64,000 nt of DNA, taken from contig CAWDMC010000028.1 of NCBI GenBank assembly GCA_963803295.1, positions 310,001-374,000 on the forward strand, in the 5' to 3' direction. Positions within the stretch are counted from its first letter, which is position 1. The number at the start of each line of letters is the position of its first letter. The notes under the pieces are model-generated. The model was given only the letters and a program-made list of their open reading frames with translations. It did not search any database and had not been told where the DNA came from. Both the position numbers and the translations under genes were made by a program. This document shows, one piece after another, positions 19,090-28,000 of the stretch. The stretch is from CAWDMC01 sp963803295. GTDB lineage: Bacteria > Acidobacteriota > Terriglobia > UBA7540.

Positions 19090-20556
19090 CTACTCGGCCT
19101 GGGCTAGGTGCAGCGCGATGCGAACGCCGTTTACGAGCACAACACTCTGATCGATCAAGTCTTGATTAGTGATATCAGCATCAGCAAATTCACGGAATGC
19201 TTTGAGCGGGCAGACAAACTCGACGGCTTCAGAAGCCGGGTTGGGTTTTGAGACGAGATTGTTGATGACCGAAATATCCACCGCCTGAAATCCGCCTGCG
19301 GGGAACTTTTCCATCATACCCTTGGCCTGAGGCGCCAGGAAAAGGTCAAAGGTCTGCGCGGCCCGCTTGTAGATCGAGCTCGTATCTTTTTCAAAGTGGA
19401 GGGTATTGCGCAGCGTCATCTGCAGGACGATTTGTTTATGAAAGACAGCAAAAGAGGGAGGCGCGTAGTCGACGAAATGAAATGCGGCTGCGCCTGACTT
19501 TGCCAGGGCGTCGAGTTGCAACTGGTACTCTGCCTGAAGCCGGTCTGTATCGGCTTGAGTCGGAGCGGGGACGGTAGGCGGCCCGACAACCGCCGGCGCT
19601 TCAGTTTTACTATTCGCGGTATCGGGCCTGGAGTCTGACCCGGAGTCGGCATGAACGCCGGACCTCGCCGCAGCACTGCTCGGCGTTGCGAGCGGGTGAG
19701 AGCCGACAGGGCGATCACGCCCGAGAGCAGGCAGCCGGACGTCAGCTCCAGATTCCTTCGCCGGAGGCCCAGTCGCGGACGCGGTCGGGACCTGCACCGG
19801 TGGGTGTGACGCCGGGCGAGCAAGCGCCTCCACGCTGGCTGGGTCGCGCTGGCCAAGTTGAAGCCCGTACTCTTTCCCGTTCAGGTAGACTTCGGAGTGA
19901 TCCAGAATGTCCTGACGCTCCGAGTCGGGCGGCGAGTCAAAGAAGCTGAAAGCGTCCGACTTATCGAGCACCACCACCAGGATTTCCTTGCCTTCGTAGT
20001 CGTAGCTCTTGCTCCTCGTCCGTGCGTGATAGGAAATCTCGAAGCCAATGGCATCGCAGGTAACGCTTGGCGGGATCGTTCTTATAACCAGGTGGATTAT
20101 AGGGACAATCACATTCTGGAACGTCTGGCTGGCACGTTCGTTGCCAGTGAGCGTGTTGGCGCTGTAAGCGGCGTTATAGTTGCCCGTGATCTTTAGCACC
20201 ACACGGTCGTGGAACTTGACGAACTCGACGCCGCGGGTATCTGTTCCAGCTTGCTGCTTGGGATCCAGGCCCACGTAACGACTAAGGTAAAAGGTGAAAG
20301 GAAACTCGGCGGAGCTGACGGCGCCGTTCAGCGCCTCGAGTTGCGGAAGGTAGGTCTGCTCAAGGGCCTTGAGTTGGGGGTTCAGAATTTCGGCAGGGCT
20401 GACCTGGGCAAAGGCGGCGGCACCGAGGATCATTATAGTGACCAATGCCATCGCGGGCAGGGTCAGCCACTTGCCCAAATGAGGCGCAGATAGGCGTGGG
20501 AATTGACGTGCCCCGATTGGCTGCCGTGAAGATCGTTGACGCCTTGTTGCCAGCAT
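19090..20556 (-). CDS. Secreted protein with two tandem copies of an unknown domain
   Basis: 488 residues. The N-terminal membrane/signal segment is around LPAMALVTIMILGAAAFAQ, with an Ala-rich cleavage region. Two homologous halves follow: residues about 65-230 (EFVKFHDRVVLKITGNY, RASQTFQNVIV, LDHSEVYLNGKEYGLQL) and about 350-485 (FAVFHKQIVLQMTLRNT, RAAQTFDLFLA, LIDQSVVLVNGVRIALHL). They are separated by a Pro/Ala/Ser-rich linker. It is the last gene on the strand of the cytochrome cluster, 46 bp after the monohaem cytochrome gene. No known domain is recognised; a periplasmic role tied to the complex is inference. Confidence 0.65.
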   Translation of the reverse strand: MLATRRQRSSRQPIGARQFPRLSAPHLGKWLTLPAMALVTIMILGAAAFAQVSPAEILNPQLKALEQTYLPQLEALNGAVSSAEFPFTFYLSRYVGLDPKQQAGTDTRGVEFVKFHDRVVLKITGNYNAAYSANTLTGNERASQTFQNVIVPIIHLVIRTIPPSVTCDAIGFEISYHARTRSKSYDYEGKEILVVVLDKSDAFSFFDSPPDSERQDILDHSEVYLNGKEYGLQLGQRDPASVEALARPASHPPVQVPTASATGPPAKESGADVRLPALGRDRPVGSHPLATPSSAAARSGVHADSGSDSRPDTANSKTEAPAVVGPPTVPAPTQADTDRLQAEYQLQLDALAKSGAAAFHFVDYAPPSFAVFHKQIVLQMTLRNTLHFEKDTSSIYKRAAQTFDLFLAPQAKGMMEKFPAGGFQAVDISVINNLVSKPNPASEAVEFVCPLKAFREFADADITNQDLIDQSVVLVNGVRIALHLAQAE

Positions 20557-20602
20557 TTCGTTTTTCCAGAAGTTGCCCTGACTTAATCATGATCTCCAAC
20601 CG

Positions 20603-21181
20603 CTACTTGACCAAGTATTTGGGACCTGGCCGCGCGGGGAGTTGGTAGGGCGGTTGAGCGATGGCTCGGGTGAAGGCCATGACCGAGCGAATCTCATCCT
20701 GCGACAGGGTTCTTCCCCACGGAGGCATCATCGCCGACTTGCCCAGTGCCGCCCCGCCCAGCGTGATCATGTTCTCCATGTATTCGTCGCTTAAACCATT
20801 CAAGATTGCGCCGTCGTTCATCAATGATGGTGTGGGCGTCACGTTGCTCCGATTCGAGGGTCCGGCCGGCGTCGCGTCGGCGTGGCACCACACACAGTAA
20901 GTGTAGAAGAGGCGCTTGCCCTGAGCCTGCTGGTAGTTCAAAGGAACTACCTTTTGCGGATCGTTCCAGTCCGCTTCCGTATCGTAAGCTTTGGCGAGCG
21001 GATCGGCTTTCGCGGCGAGAATCTTCCCGCGGCAGGCCGGGAGGCTGATGACAATAGACGCCAGGAGAAGGGTTACAAGAACGCGGTCGCCTCTTGGCCC
21101 ACGCAGGCCAATCGCAGGGGCCACAGACTGGGGGAAGAATTTGGCCCAGCGATCACTGATTTTGCACTGCAGGTCGCTCAT
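20603..21181 (-). CDS. Monohaem cytochrome c lipoprotein
   Basis: 192 residues from ATG 21181, which overlaps the stop of the octahaem gene (ATGA); longer in-frame starts lie inside that gene. The N-terminal hydrophobic stretch ends in a lipobox (SLPAC), then comes one haem site, YCVWCHAD, and a distal Met region (SAMMPPWG) typical of class I c-type cytochromes. It is probably anchored on the outer face of a membrane and may carry electrons from the octahaem subunit to an oxidase or reductase. Confidence 0.88.
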   Translation of the reverse strand: MSDLQCKISDRWAKFFPQSVAPAIGLRGPRGDRVLVTLLLASIVISLPACRGKILAAKADPLAKAYDTEADWNDPQKVVPLNYQQAQGKRLFYTYCVWCHADATPAGPSNRSNVTPTPSLMNDGAILNGLSDEYMENMITLGGAALGKSAMMPPWGRTLSQDEIRSVMAFTRAIAQPPYQLPARPGPKYLVK

Positions 21182-23307
21182 CGCCCGGCTCCTTGGGCAC
21201 CGGTAGCTCCAGCCGGCTTGCCTTCTTGCCGAAGCATCAGTAGGTAGGCCGTCAAAGCCGTGATCTCGGGTTGGGTGAAGTTGCGGCGTGGCTCGATGGT
21301 CCCGGGAACCAGAGCCTGCGGATTCTTCAGCCATGCCTCGATCCACTCCGGTTTCATCCAATTTCCGACATTATTCAGGTTGGGACCGACGTAGCCTCCC
21401 GTCGAGCCGATGGTGTGGCAAGACTGGCACTGATACTTGACCTCGTAAAGCTGCTTGCCGCTGGCGGCCAGCGCGGCACTGAACTGCTTGATGTCGCTAC
21501 TGGTGTTCACGTCCGGACTCTGCAAGACCATGCCGAAGTAGTCCGCCACAAGCGTCGCCTCCTGGTCGCTCATATTGAACTGCGGCATGCGAAAGGTGAG
21601 CGTGGGGCGCAACGTCTGCGGGTTCTTCAGGAATTCGATCATCCACCTACGCTGAGCGCGGCTGCCCTCGAACGAAAGGTCGGGCGCCAGCGCTCCGCCC
21701 CAACCGTTAAAGCGATGGCAGACGTAACATTTGTACCGCTCGTAGACTTCACCAAAAGCTCCTGCGGGATGAAAGGGTGTCTCAGTGCGCGAGACCACGA
21801 GCTTAGCCATAGCATTCGTCGAGGGAGGCCCGGCCATGCCAAGCAGAGCGGTGGTGACGGCATCGAGATCGGCCGCTGTTAGATGGTATTGAGGCATGCG
21901 CGCGGCCGGATTCACCGAAAGCGGATCGGTAATCTTGGCTTGAATGTAGGCGATCAGATTACGCGGAATCCTCGAATGCCCGAATTCCAGCTGCGAGAGA
22001 TTTTTCGCGCCGAGCCCTGAGAGGTCGGGGCCGAAGTCCTTCTGCGGGGTGATGCCTTCGACCACATGGCAGCCTGGGCAGCCTTTCTCCAGAAACAGGC
22101 TGCGACCCTTCTGGATCTCGGTCTGCATGGGCGGAGCCATCTTGGGCACATTACTCAGCAGGTCCGGATCAGTGAGCCTGGTGGTGACGTAATGCGTGAC
22201 CGTGTAGAGGTCCTCGTCTGACCAGCCGTAGCGTGGCATCTCAGCGTGTGGCAAGTAACCTTGCGGGTTGCGAAGCCATGTGACGAGCCAGTCTGGATTA
22301 ACCTTGCTACCGACCTTAGTCAGCTCGGGTCCAATATCGCCGCCGATGAGTTTGGTCTCTCCCGCGCGCCTTACCGCGAGCGAGTGGCAAGTGGAGCAGA
22401 ACATCTGGCGGAACCGCACCTCACCCTGTTCGACAAGGTCTGGCTTCTTTTCCCACGCTGTCACCACACGCGGGTCGAACGAATAGGGCTGGAGAGACTT
22501 CGCCTTGAGCGTGCTCAGAAAGCCGGATAGCGCAAGAAGTTCAGGCTCGCTGAAGCGGAATTTGGGCATGCGTGGCTCTTCTTCCGTCTCGTAGCCATCG
22601 ACTGCAACGTTGCCGGAATCGTCGACAACGGTCCGCGGCTCCTTAAGCCACTTGTAAAGCCACTCCCGGCTGACCTTAGTTCCCACGCTGCTCAAATCAG
22701 GGCCGAGCATCGCCGGTCGAACAATGCCCTCCAGGCGATGGCAGCCGATGCAGTTGAATTCGGCCAAAAGCTGCCGGCCCCGATTCAATTGCGGTGTCTG
22801 GGTGATGCCGGCGCGGTGGCAGGCACCACAGGTTGCCTGAAGATGGCGCGCGGGCAGGATGGGCTGTTCCCAGGCTAGAGTTGTTTTGTGGGCTTCGGCG
22901 ACCTCCGTGGCCGGACCCTGCCCGCGATGACAGACCGTGCAGCCCCAGTCGCGCACGTGCTGTGGAACGTGCTCAACCCGCGGGTGGCCGCGAAAAGGCT
23001 GGGGTACCGAATCATCCGCCAGGCTAGTCTGCAGGATTCCCTGGTGGCAGGTGGTGCAGCGGTCCACCACGTTCATTTCGGGAATCCAGATCTGGTCGAG
23101 TTCGGAGCGATAATCCGTCAGCAGACGCTTGGTATCAGGGCGTGTCTGGGCAAAGCGCGCATAATCCCCCTTATACCGCTTCCATTCGCGTCGCAGATCT
23201 TTCACTGGCGAGATGGCTAGCACTGCCACGAACACTACGCTCAAAAGCGCGAAGAGGAAGCGCATCTTGCGCGCCACTTTTCCCATGGGTTCAGCTTCAG
23301 GCGCCAT
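21178..23307 (-). CDS. Octahaem c-type cytochrome of the bc-type complex
   Basis: About 709 residues from ATG 23307, overlapping the cytochrome b C-terminal gene by 11 bases; MGKVARKM at 23286 is an alternative start. One N-terminal membrane helix (FLFALLSVVFVAVLAIS). Eight haem motifs in order: CTTCH, CTVCH, CGACH, CIGCH, CSTCH, CPGCH, CYVCH and CQSCH, several in repeated mono-haem modules with the distal-Met pattern RMPQF/RMPKF. This is far more than the one or two haems of classical cytochrome c1 and suggests a long electron wire on the periplasmic face of the complex. Confidence 0.92.
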   Translation of the reverse strand: MAPEAEPMGKVARKMRFLFALLSVVFVAVLAISPVKDLRREWKRYKGDYARFAQTRPDTKRLLTDYRSELDQIWIPEMNVVDRCTTCHQGILQTSLADDSVPQPFRGHPRVEHVPQHVRDWGCTVCHRGQGPATEVAEAHKTTLAWEQPILPARHLQATCGACHRAGITQTPQLNRGRQLLAEFNCIGCHRLEGIVRPAMLGPDLSSVGTKVSREWLYKWLKEPRTVVDDSGNVAVDGYETEEEPRMPKFRFSEPELLALSGFLSTLKAKSLQPYSFDPRVVTAWEKKPDLVEQGEVRFRQMFCSTCHSLAVRRAGETKLIGGDIGPELTKVGSKVNPDWLVTWLRNPQGYLPHAEMPRYGWSDEDLYTVTHYVTTRLTDPDLLSNVPKMAPPMQTEIQKGRSLFLEKGCPGCHVVEGITPQKDFGPDLSGLGAKNLSQLEFGHSRIPRNLIAYIQAKITDPLSVNPAARMPQYHLTAADLDAVTTALLGMAGPPSTNAMAKLVVSRTETPFHPAGAFGEVYERYKCYVCHRFNGWGGALAPDLSFEGSRAQRRWMIEFLKNPQTLRPTLTFRMPQFNMSDQEATLVADYFGMVLQSPDVNTSSDIKQFSAALAASGKQLYEVKYQCQSCHTIGSTGGYVGPNLNNVGNWMKPEWIEAWLKNPQALVPGTIEPRRNFTQPEITALTAYLLMLRQEGKPAGATGAQGAGR

Positions 23308-24007
23308 GCGGTCTCCAGGGCCACACCCAGGACCAACCAGGGCCCCGGAAGAGAGTACCAACCACCGTCAAAACCACGGCGACAGCAATAAACCAAGTCA
23401 TGACCCACCACGAGATCGTCCGCGTCCGAAGGAATTCTCGTGCCGGACACCCACCCGGCGGCTGAAAGTACGAATATACGAGAAGGCCTCCAATGACGAC
23501 CGTCGGTGCGAGCATGGTCCACGCCTCAAATAACGCCATAACAGCCACAACCACACCAATAATTGACAGCAGAACTCGCAAGCGGCGCTCGCGGTTTCCG
23601 GCCCACATCGGCTCTCCCTGTACGTTGACGTTGAAATAAGGAATAACGATCAGGGCGACTACCACCAGCGTGGGAATAATGATTCCCGCGACCAATGGCG
23701 GGAAATAATGCAGCAGCTCCTGCAAACCTAGGAAATACCACGGCGCCTTGGCAGGGTTCGGGGTGAGAAGGGGATTCGCAAGCTGCTCGAGAGGCGCGTC
23801 CCAGAGGAGCGCCACGACGACCAGCGCGATGACCACAACCTGGAGCGTGATGGCCTCGCGCAGGATAAGGTGAGGATAGGCCATCAACTGCGGACCTACC
23901 TCGCCTTTCACCTTGGCGGAGGTTTTCTTGGTGATGAAGACGACTCGCTGTGGGTTCTTGATCGCGTCGGAGGCAAATCCGACCTCGCGTCTAGTCTTCT
24001 CGATCAT
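23297..24007 (-). CDS. Cytochrome b C-terminal subunit (subunit IV-like)
   Basis: 236 residues. It contains NPLLTPNPAKAPWYFLGLQE, the region of the quinol-site PEWY motif, here APWY, then LLHYFPPLVAGIIIPTLVV and three more hydrophobic helices. The N-terminal about 35 residues are soluble. Its start overlaps the end of the cytochrome b N-terminal gene by 17 bases. The split b6/subunit-IV arrangement is like cytochrome b6f. A C-terminal extension beyond the usual third helix adds two further hydrophobic segments. Confidence 0.9.
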   Translation of the reverse strand: MIEKTRREVGFASDAIKNPQRVVFITKKTSAKVKGEVGPQLMAYPHLILREAITLQVVVIALVVVALLWDAPLEQLANPLLTPNPAKAPWYFLGLQELLHYFPPLVAGIIIPTLVVVALIVIPYFNVNVQGEPMWAGNRERRLRVLLSIIGVVVAVMALFEAWTMLAPTVVIGGLLVYSYFQPPGGCPAREFLRTRTISWWVMTWFIAVAVVLTVVGTLFRGPGWSWVWPWRPHGA

Positions 24008-24755
24008 TGTCCTCTCGCAACTTCTCCGTACTCGTTAAGCCTCCGTCCTTCTGAATGCGCCAGAAGTGGACGGCGATCAGAACGATCGCCGCCAACGGCA
24101 GGACGACGCAATGCAGCACGTAGAAGCGAAGCAGGGCGTTTTCGCTCACCAGATGGCCGCCCAGCAGCAGGAAGCGCACTTTGTCTCCCAGAAACGGCAA
24201 CGCCCTGATGATGTTGGTTCCTACTGTGATGGCCCAGAAAGCCAGTTGATCCCACGGCAACAGGTACCCGGTGTAACTCAGGAAAAGAGTTAGGAGCAGC
24301 AGCATGACACCCACCACCCAGTTGAACTCGTGCGGCGGGCGATAGCCACCGCGATAGAAAACGTGGAACATATGCCAGAAAACGACGAGAACCATCGCGT
24401 GAGCCGCAAACCGGTGCATGTTGCGCAGGAAGACGCCGTTGGAGACGACGAAGCGAAGATCCTTCATGTCGCGGTAAGCCTGGGGGACTGCAGGATGGTA
24501 GTAGAGCATCAGCAGGATGCCGGTAACGGTCAGCACCAAGAAAAGAAGAAACGAAACAGAGCCCAGATAATAAGTGGCGCGCACACGCAACGACTTCCGG
24601 CGTACCTTCACCGGCAGCAGGTGCAGGAAGAGGTTGCCGAAAACCGCGATACTGCGCGTCCGGTTGGTACGCGCCGGACCGCGACGAAAGATCGACTGCC
24701 AAACGCGAGTAGCCCGCAGCCGCGCAAGTGCAGTTTCGATAGACGTGGTTGCCAC
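23991..24755 (-). CDS. Cytochrome b N-terminal subunit (b6-like)
   Basis: 254 residues, four core helices. Haem ligands His114/His128 (LRNMHRFAAHAMVLVVFWHM) in helix B and His215/His230 (LRFYVLHCVVLPLAAIVLIA...H) in helix D; the 14-residue spacing in helix D is the b6-type value. PWDQLAFWA follows helix C. It lies 9 bp after the Rieske gene. With the Rieske protein and the subunit-IV-like gene it forms the quinol:acceptor core in the cytoplasmic membrane. Confidence 0.93.
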   Translation of the reverse strand: MATTSIETALARLRATRVWQSIFRRGPARTNRTRSIAVFGNLFLHLLPVKVRRKSLRVRATYYLGSVSFLLFLVLTVTGILLMLYYHPAVPQAYRDMKDLRFVVSNGVFLRNMHRFAAHAMVLVVFWHMFHVFYRGGYRPPHEFNWVVGVMLLLLTLFLSYTGYLLPWDQLAFWAITVGTNIIRALPFLGDKVRFLLLGGHLVSENALLRFYVLHCVVLPLAAIVLIAVHFWRIQKDGGLTSTEKLREDNDRED

Positions 24756-24764
24756 TGGGCTCCC

Positions 24765-25256
24765 TCAAATCTTCAGAATCTGGCCGGGCTTGACGGTCTG
24801 CAGCTTGTCCACCAGGAGTTCGCCGTCCAGGGTCAGGCTGATCGCAAAGTGCGGAAGGGGTTGGGGAGCAGGTCCCGCGACCTTGGTGCCGTCGCTCTTG
24901 AACTTACTACCGTGGCATGGGCATTGGATCTGGTCTGCCTCCGGCTTCCACTGCGTGATGCAACCCAGGTGGGTGCAGACGGCCGAAACCGCGCAGAAAC
25001 CGTCCGCGGTCCGCACGATGTAGACCTGCTGCTCCTGTAGGTAGGTCACCGAGTTGACTGGGAAAAGATCCGGGTTCCCGGCTCTGAAACTCGGCGACGG
25101 TTCGAACAGGACGTTGGGGGAAAGATACTGATATGCGACCGCGCCTGCGCCGAGTCCCGCGATGCCGAGAGCTGCAAGGCTGATTTCACTGAAGAAATCG
25201 CGTCGGCTGACTTCGCCCTCATGACGGTTGGCTTCGAGCCTTTCCGTTTCGCTCAT
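24765..25256 (-). CDS. Rieske iron-sulfur protein
   Basis: 163 residues from ATG 25256; a longer TTG-initiated frame would overlap the preceding gene. The N-terminus has a twin-arginine signal (SRRDFFSEISLAALGIAGLG) that would serve as membrane anchor. Cluster ligands are CTHLGC (Cys94, His96) and CPCHGS (Cys112, His115) with the disulfide cysteines, all intact. It transfers electrons from quinol to the c-type cytochromes of the complex. Confidence 0.94.
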   Translation of the reverse strand: MSETERLEANRHEGEVSRRDFFSEISLAALGIAGLGAGAVAYQYLSPNVLFEPSPSFRAGNPDLFPVNSVTYLQEQQVYIVRTADGFCAVSAVCTHLGCITQWKPEADQIQCPCHGSKFKSDGTKVAGPAPQPLPHFAISLTLDGELLVDKLQTVKPGQILKI

Positions 25257-25281
25257 AGTCTTATGCTGCCGAATCCTGTAT

Positions 25282-27207
25282 TTACTCTGGGGCCTGATCA
25301 AAGACTTCGAACGCCTCCATGGTGATGGTGTGTGCAGGGCAGCGTTCTGCGCAGAGGCCGCAACGGATGCAGATGGTCTCGTCTTTCACCATCACCGAGC
25401 CCTGGCCTGAAGGCAGGTCCTCCGCCTGAAGATGCTGCAACTCGTTCTGGTGGTACGCGGCCTCGCTCCTGAGGCGAACCGTATCTTCTTCCGAAAAGCT
25501 GAACTCGCTCAGCGGCACCAGTGTCAGGCAATTCTCTGGGCAAACGTCCACGCAGCCACCACACAGGATGCATTCGGTACCTTCGGCCTCGTTCCCCTCG
25601 AAAATCGTGTTGACCCAGCACTGCAGACAGCGCGAAGCCTCGCGCCGGGCCTGAGCTTCGGTGTAACCGGTCTCCACCTCGGCTACGCCCGTCCGTCGAT
25701 CGAACGGGATCACCGGCACCGAAAGCCGCGAATACTCGTCATAGGACTCGGCCATCTCGTGGTGGTCGAGCACAGTGATCTGGACGTACTTCGGCTGCGG
25801 CCTCCAGTCCGATCCCCGAAGATATCGATCGATCTCTTCTGCCGCCTTCTTGCCGTCGGCTACGGCGCTGATGATGAGGCGCGGCCCAAAGGCGATGTCG
25901 CCTGCCGCAAACACCCCTGGCGCGGTTGACATCAAGGTCCGGGGCTCGATCTTGATCGTGCCTTGGCGCGTCGTCTCAATGCCGTCCGCAGTGGTCAGGA
26001 ACGAAAGGTCCGAAGCCTGGCCGATCGCCAGGATAGCTGTGTCGCAGTGGATGATGGACTCGGTCCCTGCTTCAAAGATGGGGTTGAAGCGATGGTTGGC
26101 ATCGAAGACCGAGGTACAGCGGATAGTCTCAAGGCCTGCCAGTTTCCCGCCTTGGCCGACAAACGCCTTCGGTCCGAGAGACGGACGGATCTTTAATCCC
26201 TCCCCGAGTCCTTCTTCGATCTCCTCCTCAAAGGCAGGCATCTCTTCACGCGATTCGAGGCACACCAAGTGGACTTCGCGAGCGCCCATGCGCAGCGCCT
26301 GGCGCGAGACGTCCATCAACTCCTTCATGGCTACGTCGAGTTCGCTCTGGGTCAGGCTGTCGGGCAAGAGCGAACTGCTCAGCGCCTCAAGGGTCAGCTG
26401 CTGCTGCTGGCGCAGCGCCGAGCGCGCGACGTCGATGGCGACGTTGCCGCCACCGATTACCACAACCCGCTTCCCAATTTGGAAGCGGTAGCCGAGGTTG
26501 ACATTCAGGAGGAAATCAACGCCCTTCACGACGCCGTCGAGATCATTCCCGGGGATCATCAGATCACGGCTTCGATGCAGGCCGAACGCCAGCAGGATGG
26601 CTTTGTAACCCTGGGCGCGGAGATCGGCCAGGCTGAAGTCCTTGCCCAGGCGCGCGTTGACCCGCAACTCCGGCCCGAGATCGAGGATCTCCCGAATCTG
26701 CGCGGCGAGGACGTCGCGCGGCAAACGGTATTCCGGAATCCCCAGGTGCATCATGCCGCCCGGGACCGGCGCCGCCTCGAAGACGGTCACCGGGTAGCCA
26801 AGCAGCGCAAGATCGTGGGCGGCCGAAAGACCCGCCGGCCCCGAACCAATAACAGCCACTTTATCGGTGGGATGGGTCACCTTGGGCTTTTCGGGAAAAA
26901 CGTCGATCGGGTTGCGCGACTCGGGTCCATGGCGCTCTGTCACGAAACGCTTAAGCGCACGGATCGAGATGGGCAGGTCCAATAACCCTCGCCTGCAGGC
27001 GGTCTCACACGGATGGCCACAGACCCGTCCGCAGATCGAGGCGAATGGGTTGGGCTGCCGGGCGTAGCGGTACGCGTCTTCGTAACGTCCTTGAGCAATT
27101 AGGGTAACGTACCGTCCAGCTTGAGTGTGGACAGGGCACGCCTGCATGCAAGGGAAGTTGGATTCCAGCCACTCAAGATCGACGAGTTTTGAACGATCCT
27201 TCAGCAA
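25282..27207 (-). CDS. FAD/Fe-S NAD(P) oxidoreductase (GltD-like) with ferredoxin domain
   Basis: 641 residues, TTG start. The N-terminal GltD-type Fe-S domain has CMQACPVHT and CGRVCGHPCETACRRG. The FAD site is VIGSGPAGLSAAHDLALLGY, the NAD(P) site VVVIGGGNVAIDVARSAL, and a second FAD contact is TAPGVFAAGDIAFGP. A C-terminal double 4Fe-4S ferredoxin module has CILCGGCVDVCPENC and CIRCGLCAERCPAHT. It lies in the same operon, 25 bp before the Rieske gene. Such subunits are known beside Rieske/cytochrome b in some anammox-type complexes. Here it could couple quinol chemistry to NAD(P) or ferredoxin; the direction is unknown. Confidence 0.9.
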   Translation of the reverse strand: MLKDRSKLVDLEWLESNFPCMQACPVHTQAGRYVTLIAQGRYEDAYRYARQPNPFASICGRVCGHPCETACRRGLLDLPISIRALKRFVTERHGPESRNPIDVFPEKPKVTHPTDKVAVIGSGPAGLSAAHDLALLGYPVTVFEAAPVPGGMMHLGIPEYRLPRDVLAAQIREILDLGPELRVNARLGKDFSLADLRAQGYKAILLAFGLHRSRDLMIPGNDLDGVVKGVDFLLNVNLGYRFQIGKRVVVIGGGNVAIDVARSALRQQQQLTLEALSSSLLPDSLTQSELDVAMKELMDVSRQALRMGAREVHLVCLESREEMPAFEEEIEEGLGEGLKIRPSLGPKAFVGQGGKLAGLETIRCTSVFDANHRFNPIFEAGTESIIHCDTAILAIGQASDLSFLTTADGIETTRQGTIKIEPRTLMSTAPGVFAAGDIAFGPRLIISAVADGKKAAEEIDRYLRGSDWRPQPKYVQITVLDHHEMAESYDEYSRLSVPVIPFDRRTGVAEVETGYTEAQARREASRCLQCWVNTIFEGNEAEGTECILCGGCVDVCPENCLTLVPLSEFSFSEEDTVRLRSEAAYHQNELQHLQAEDLPSGQGSVMVKDETICIRCGLCAERCPAHTITMEAFEVFDQAPE

Positions 27208-27234
27208 GGCTGCTCCGACCTGTCGCTTACTCTA

Positions 27235-27846
27235 CTATTTCTTCACCGTCAACTCAACGCCGGCGCCACTTGCCGAAACGTCTACAGCTTGGGTGGTCGG
27301 CTTGCCGTCCTCGCTCCACGTTTTAACAGTGTAGTGACCATCCGGAACGCTTTTGATCTCGAACTCGCCCTCTTTGTTGGTCACGGCAGAGTAGGGCGTA
27401 GCAACCACAACGACATAGCCTGACATTTCGGGATGGACATTGCATAATAGAGCAGCGACTCCAAGATCGTTGAATTGAAACGACTTTGTCTGGCCCTTTG
27501 GCCAAGTGCCCATATTGTGCGCGAGCTTCTTGTTACCACTGATCGAAGGCCAATAGACGTTGTGGCCCACCGGATCGCTGTTGAGAAAATCGGCCGTAGT
27601 CCCCTTGAGGACAACAACCACATGCGGCACGAACGTCATCTTCCTCTGGTCAATGGTCACGTGTTGGGAAGGCGGATCGAAAGTCTTGCCAGAAATCGCG
27701 TCCACGTAGACGGCGATGTTCGCCGCCGAGCGCAATCCTTGTACATTGACCTTGCCCTTGATATCTCCGGCCTGGCTCGCGCTGGCGAAAAGTAGTATGC
27801 CCGAGACGATAGCTGGGAACAGCGCCTTGTTGGAAATCCTCATCAT
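27235..27846 (-). CDS. Periplasmic cupredoxin (plastocyanin-like)
   Basis: 203 residues with a Sec signal (ALFPAIVSGILLFASASQAG). The type-1 copper ligands are His in GHNVYW and CNVHPEM (Cys, His, Met), in the right order. The last about 50 residues (NKEGEFEIKSVPDGHYTV) form a carboxypeptidase-regulatory-like beta domain. It lies 27 bp upstream of the flavoprotein gene. It probably shuttles electrons between the outer-membrane cytochrome and the bc-type complex or a terminal enzyme. Confidence 0.87.
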   Translation of the reverse strand: MMRISNKALFPAIVSGILLFASASQAGDIKGKVNVQGLRSAANIAVYVDAISGKTFDPPSQHVTIDQRKMTFVPHVVVVLKGTTADFLNSDPVGHNVYWPSISGNKKLAHNMGTWPKGQTKSFQFNDLGVAALLCNVHPEMSGYVVVVATPYSAVTNKEGEFEIKSVPDGHYTVKTWSEDGKPTTQAVDVSASGAGVELTVKK

Positions 27847-28000
27847 ATTTTATTACCCTCGAAATCTTTGAAAGGGTGCCGGCCCGTGCGGCCGGGTACT
27901 GCGAACTTCTGCTTTTCCCACGGTTGGGGAACTCAGAACTAAGGGCCGAACCGGGCGAAGAGCGACGAGACCCACGCCCTCGGGGTCCGGCTCCAGTCAC

